64,000 nucleotides of DNA from Nemopilema nomurai (taxonomy: Eukaryota > Cnidaria > Scyphozoa > Rhizostomeae > Rhizostomatidae), in assembly GCA_003864495.1 (NCBI GenBank), contig ML133388.1, forward strand, positions 1,798,738 through 1,862,737, in the 5' to 3' direction. Under the pieces are notes generated by a model, which had not been told where the DNA came from, did no database searches, and saw nothing but the letters and a program-made list of their open reading frames with translations. Made by a program: the position numbers and the translations under genes. Shown here piece after piece: positions 61,501-64,000 of this stretch. Every line of letters begins with the position of its first letter. Within the stretch, counting starts at the first letter, position 1.

Positions 61501-63743
61501 ATGCAGGAAAGAGCATTTGAGCATGCTGTTAATATGGTACACTAACAGATGCATCATAGCTTGATTATAGGGACTTACTTATGATCATAGCGTCGTTGCA
61601 AGCCACGAGCCTAGTTTTCCTGCGTTTCAAAATTTGACTCATTGAACAGGCGTTTCAAAGAAGATTCCAGCACGAGTCACTTGGCAAGCCTAGCAAAATC
61701 ACACCGAACTGGAGGCATGCAGGGGCCCATCTCTTTGTCGACACCGCCGAAAAGCTTCATCATCCCTTCGTTTGAACACTTGAATACGTATGATTCGAAC
61801 AATCAGAATCACAATATAATGAAGAATTCAAGACTTTTAAGCTGTGCCTACTTTGCTGTTAAGATTTGTCACATCACATCGATAGAACTATCAAACCTTA
61901 CCTCAGATAGTCTTTGACTGAAAGAGCTGTCATGTTTTCTAAAAGAAAATTCTTCTTATCATTCCTCCAACTTTCGTGCATTGCAAATCAATAAGACAAA
62001 CAGAAAATCTCTAGGAATCGCGTTATTTTCGTTCCTTCCTTCCTTTATTTCCTTACTCTATCTTTACAATCGCTAGAGATAGCGGAACCAGTATTGCATA
62101 CTGATTGGTCGTCTGGAGCAATCACGTGCTCTTCCCACAGTCCTCTAGTGTTTTCGACCCGCAACTGGCTACTTATTTCGTCTGTCTATACAGCAATAAT
62201 CAAATGAACAGCCCCATACTAATTTGACAACTTTTCATCCAACGTAATACAACAACTATATTCATTTGTACAGCAACAATCAAATGAACCACCTTATACT
62301 CACATTACAACCTTTCAATTACAACAACTCATATAATCTTCGTAAGAAATGGTTATATCCAAATAGTTGGCACTTGATTTTTTAGCACTTACTCTTTATT
62401 CAGGGCTTGTGTGAGGGCCTTTTCTTCTTCAAGCAGCTGTGTTCTTACAATGTCACATTCCAGAACACTATCAACTGCCAAAGTATTGTCACCAACAACC
62501 TTGAACATATCAAAATTATGCTTAGACACAGAATAACCACCAGAATTGGCAGGTACGTATGACGTAAATACTTTTACACATTTGAATTCACATATACTAC
62601 CGAAATGTCATATTATTCATGCACGCAGTGTATTCAAAGATGACGCAGTTTTCTATCTCCAAAAAAGATTCATAACCATTAGTAAAGTTGTATGAAACAC
62701 AATAAGCATAGGAAAAACTACAAAAAATTACTTCTTGCTCAACGTGTAGAACACTGATTTGTGACGGGATGTGCAGCTCTCGCCTAAAAGAGAAATCAGT
62801 AAGATGTGATAAACACTGAAAACAGATAGCTGATAAACAGTAGGAAATGGAGAGTACAACAAAACTGACAATGACTGCTAAACCTTGAGATAGCCCGAAG
62901 GAGTGTTGTTTTGCCAAGACCATTTCTTCCAACCAGACCATATCGTCGTCCAAATGCTAGCAATAAGTTTGTGCTGGACAACAACACCCTGGAGACGAAA
63001 AACAAAGAAATAGTGAGCACTCAAGAAATTATAACAACAAACAAATCAAATAAGACAACTATAAAGAATGCCCTTCAACTAACATTGCCAATACTGTATA
63101 ACTCTGTGGTAGATGCGTAGCTGCAAGATACTTAGAAGATGCGTAGTTGAAACTTAGCGATCCTTAAGAATTATTACACTTTATCAACTAGCTAACAATG
63201 CACTAACTTGCTTCCATATGAAAGGTCAAAATTTTCAATCCTAATGTCTGTTATCCTTCCACAGGCTTCCATTTTCATGCTTTTCTTCTGGATAACTTGA
63301 TTTGTTGATGCACTCTCTACCATGCTGAATAGTTGAACAAAAAAAATTTGAAATAATATACAGTAGAATCACTATTTTTCAGACTACTGTCACTTTAAAT
63401 ATTGAATACTCTTTTCCCAACTCCTGTGTGGTACTTGATTCACAACTAACTGTTTTGTTACCTTTTTATTAATTCCCTTCATTATCATACTCTGACTTTA
63501 AAAACTTCTGCTGCTCTATTTATTTAATTATTATTAATCATTAAAGTTATTACTCGTCGATGTATTTAAGTAAATGCGTAAAAATAAACTACAAAGTCTG
63601 AACTTGGATGTTTGAGCTGACAAAATCATTTACCTGTCAGAAGTCACTTTACTTGCTGATTTGCTGTCTTTCACTATTTGTTTTTCTTGCTTGATCTTAA
63701 TCTTTGCTTCTGCTTTTTCAAGCTTTTTTGCATCAACGGTTCT
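55553..63743 (-). CDS. ABCF3: ABCF3, ATP-binding cassette F protein, 19 exons visible, 5' end missing
   Basis: ABCF proteins are soluble twin-ATPase relatives of yeast GCN20; no membrane domain is present. Exons in order: 63634-63743, 63208-63324, 62884-62988, 62732-62783, 62393-62499, 61902-61917, 61452-61498, 60942-61001, 60386-60465, 60155-60210, 59650-59766, 59420-59503, 59073-59149, 58357-58450, 57701-57870, 57325-57416, 56684-56816, 56344-56431, 55553-55711. All phases agree; 587 aa are visible. The first visible exon ([19 protein letters not shown]) matches about residue 160 of the 709-aa human protein, so upstream exons lie past the window edge. Motifs by visible residue: Walker [10 protein letters not shown] 96-104, signature FSGGW 207-211, Walker B LLLLDEPTN 227-235, H-loop SHDR 260; linker about 290-343; Walker [10 protein letters not shown] 403-411, signature LSGGQ 489-493, Walker [11 protein letters not shown] 511-520, H-loop SHNE 542. 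Stop TAA is at 55553-55555. Confidence 0.95.
57628..57671. repeat. 22-bp direct duplication
   Basis: ACGCAAAACAAGGCACATTG plus CT occurs twice in tandem, about 30 bp inside the ABCF3 intron next to the second Walker A exon. Confidence 0.85.
58451..59072 (-). other. ABCF3 intron without further features
   Basis: Like the other ABCF3 introns over 300 bp (55712-56343, 56817-57324, 57871-58356, 59767-60154, 60466-60941, 61002-61451, 61918-62392 and 63325-63633), this one is AT-rich. I see only simple repeats and chance ORFs. Confidence 0.5.
61051..61085. repeat. (ATCA)n microsatellite
   Basis: About eight ATCA units in an ABCF3 intron. Confidence 0.9.
61902..61917 (-). CDS. ABCF3: 16-nt microexon of ABCF3
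   Basis: The acceptor CTCTTTCAG and donor GTAAGG flank a 16-nt exon. It changes phase 2 to phase 0 and encodes the end of DQRLSE. Without it the flanking exons (ALNK and [12 protein letters not shown]) would be out of frame, so it is required. The extra residues fall where human ABCF3 has a longer variable loop. Confidence 0.8.
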
Positions 63744-64000
63744 CTGGTAATGTTGGCAAGAAAAAATTCTTGAAAAAACTACTTTGTTACTTAATGAACA
63801 CAATAGAAAATATTTGCTTACAATCAAATATGAAGTCTGGGCTCCTACTAAAATGCAGAGAGGCCCAGAGTAAGCCTTGGATAATTGAGAATTCTATGGT
63901 CCGAATGCTAAATAAGTTATCAACTATAAAGAATTCTAGGATTTACAGTGGGTGCCTTTTTATGTGTGATTAAAGATGTTGGCTTCGCATTTAGTTATAA
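63744..64000 (-). other. ABCF3 upstream intron, cut by the window edge
   Basis: The acceptor of the first visible exon lies at 63744-63752 (CATTACCAG on the minus strand). No upstream ABCF3 exon is recognisable before the edge. Confidence 0.5.

Noticed and set aside
1..64000. CRISPR arrays, bacterial operons, riboswitches or phage genes
   Set aside because: The window is eukaryotic, with spliced genes; the tandem repeats lack the repeat-spacer pattern of CRISPR.

Overview
This is animal nuclear DNA. It is AT-rich, with phased exons separated by GT...AG introns, microexons, simple repeats and short inverted-repeat transposons. The protein-coding genes are clearly metazoan: a Shaker-type potassium channel, an ING4/ING5 chromatin reader, an ABCF3 ATPase and a GRIP-domain golgin. 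Overall flavour (a divergent intronless GPCR, and a transposon-associated protein module that I recall from cnidarian and other marine invertebrate genomes) suggests a cnidarian, probably an anthozoan. That placement is an inference. All exon models were built by hand from open frames, splice dinucleotides, phase continuity and remembered family sequences, not from transcripts.

Layout. (1) 1-8736, plus strand: 3' part of a GRIP/coiled-coil golgin (GCC1-like), whose 5' end lies left of the window. Its 5.7 kb intron holds a decayed LINE tail, a 24-bp minisatellite about 620 bp long and a 97-bp-period duplication. (2) 8737-27649: nearly 19 kb with no recognisable gene, containing a TA-flanked MITE, low-complexity tracts and a few orphan exon-like ORFs. 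(3) 27650-37571, plus: complete three-exon Shaker (Kv1-like) channel of 574 aa, with the pore split by introns and a C-terminal PDZ ligand. (4) 37572-41963: no recognised gene. (5) 41964-49244, minus: complete ten-exon ING4/5 homologue of 240 aa, with an 18-nt microexon and a long-inverted-repeat transposon in intron 2. (6) 49245-55552: a small palindromic MITE, a GPCR-like gene broken by one frameshift, then four near-identical 196-bp tandem repeats that each carry a polyadenylation-like signal, and a possible secreted-peptide ORF on the minus strand. (7) 55553-63743, minus: nineteen exons of ABCF3 (587 aa visible), including a 16-nt microexon; its N-terminal exons lie beyond the right edge.

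The genes do not form a pathway. They are independent loci with separate roles: trans-Golgi tethering, membrane excitability, reading of H3K4me3, G-protein signalling, and ribosome-associated or antiviral ABCF function. I did not find a convincing new multi-gene system. The most unusual items are the repeated 3'-end signal array downstream of the GPCR, the foldback transposon with an intact internal ORF in ING intron 2, the odd PHD-finger splice junction in ING, the tail beyond the GRIP domain, and the Kv intron-retention reading frame.
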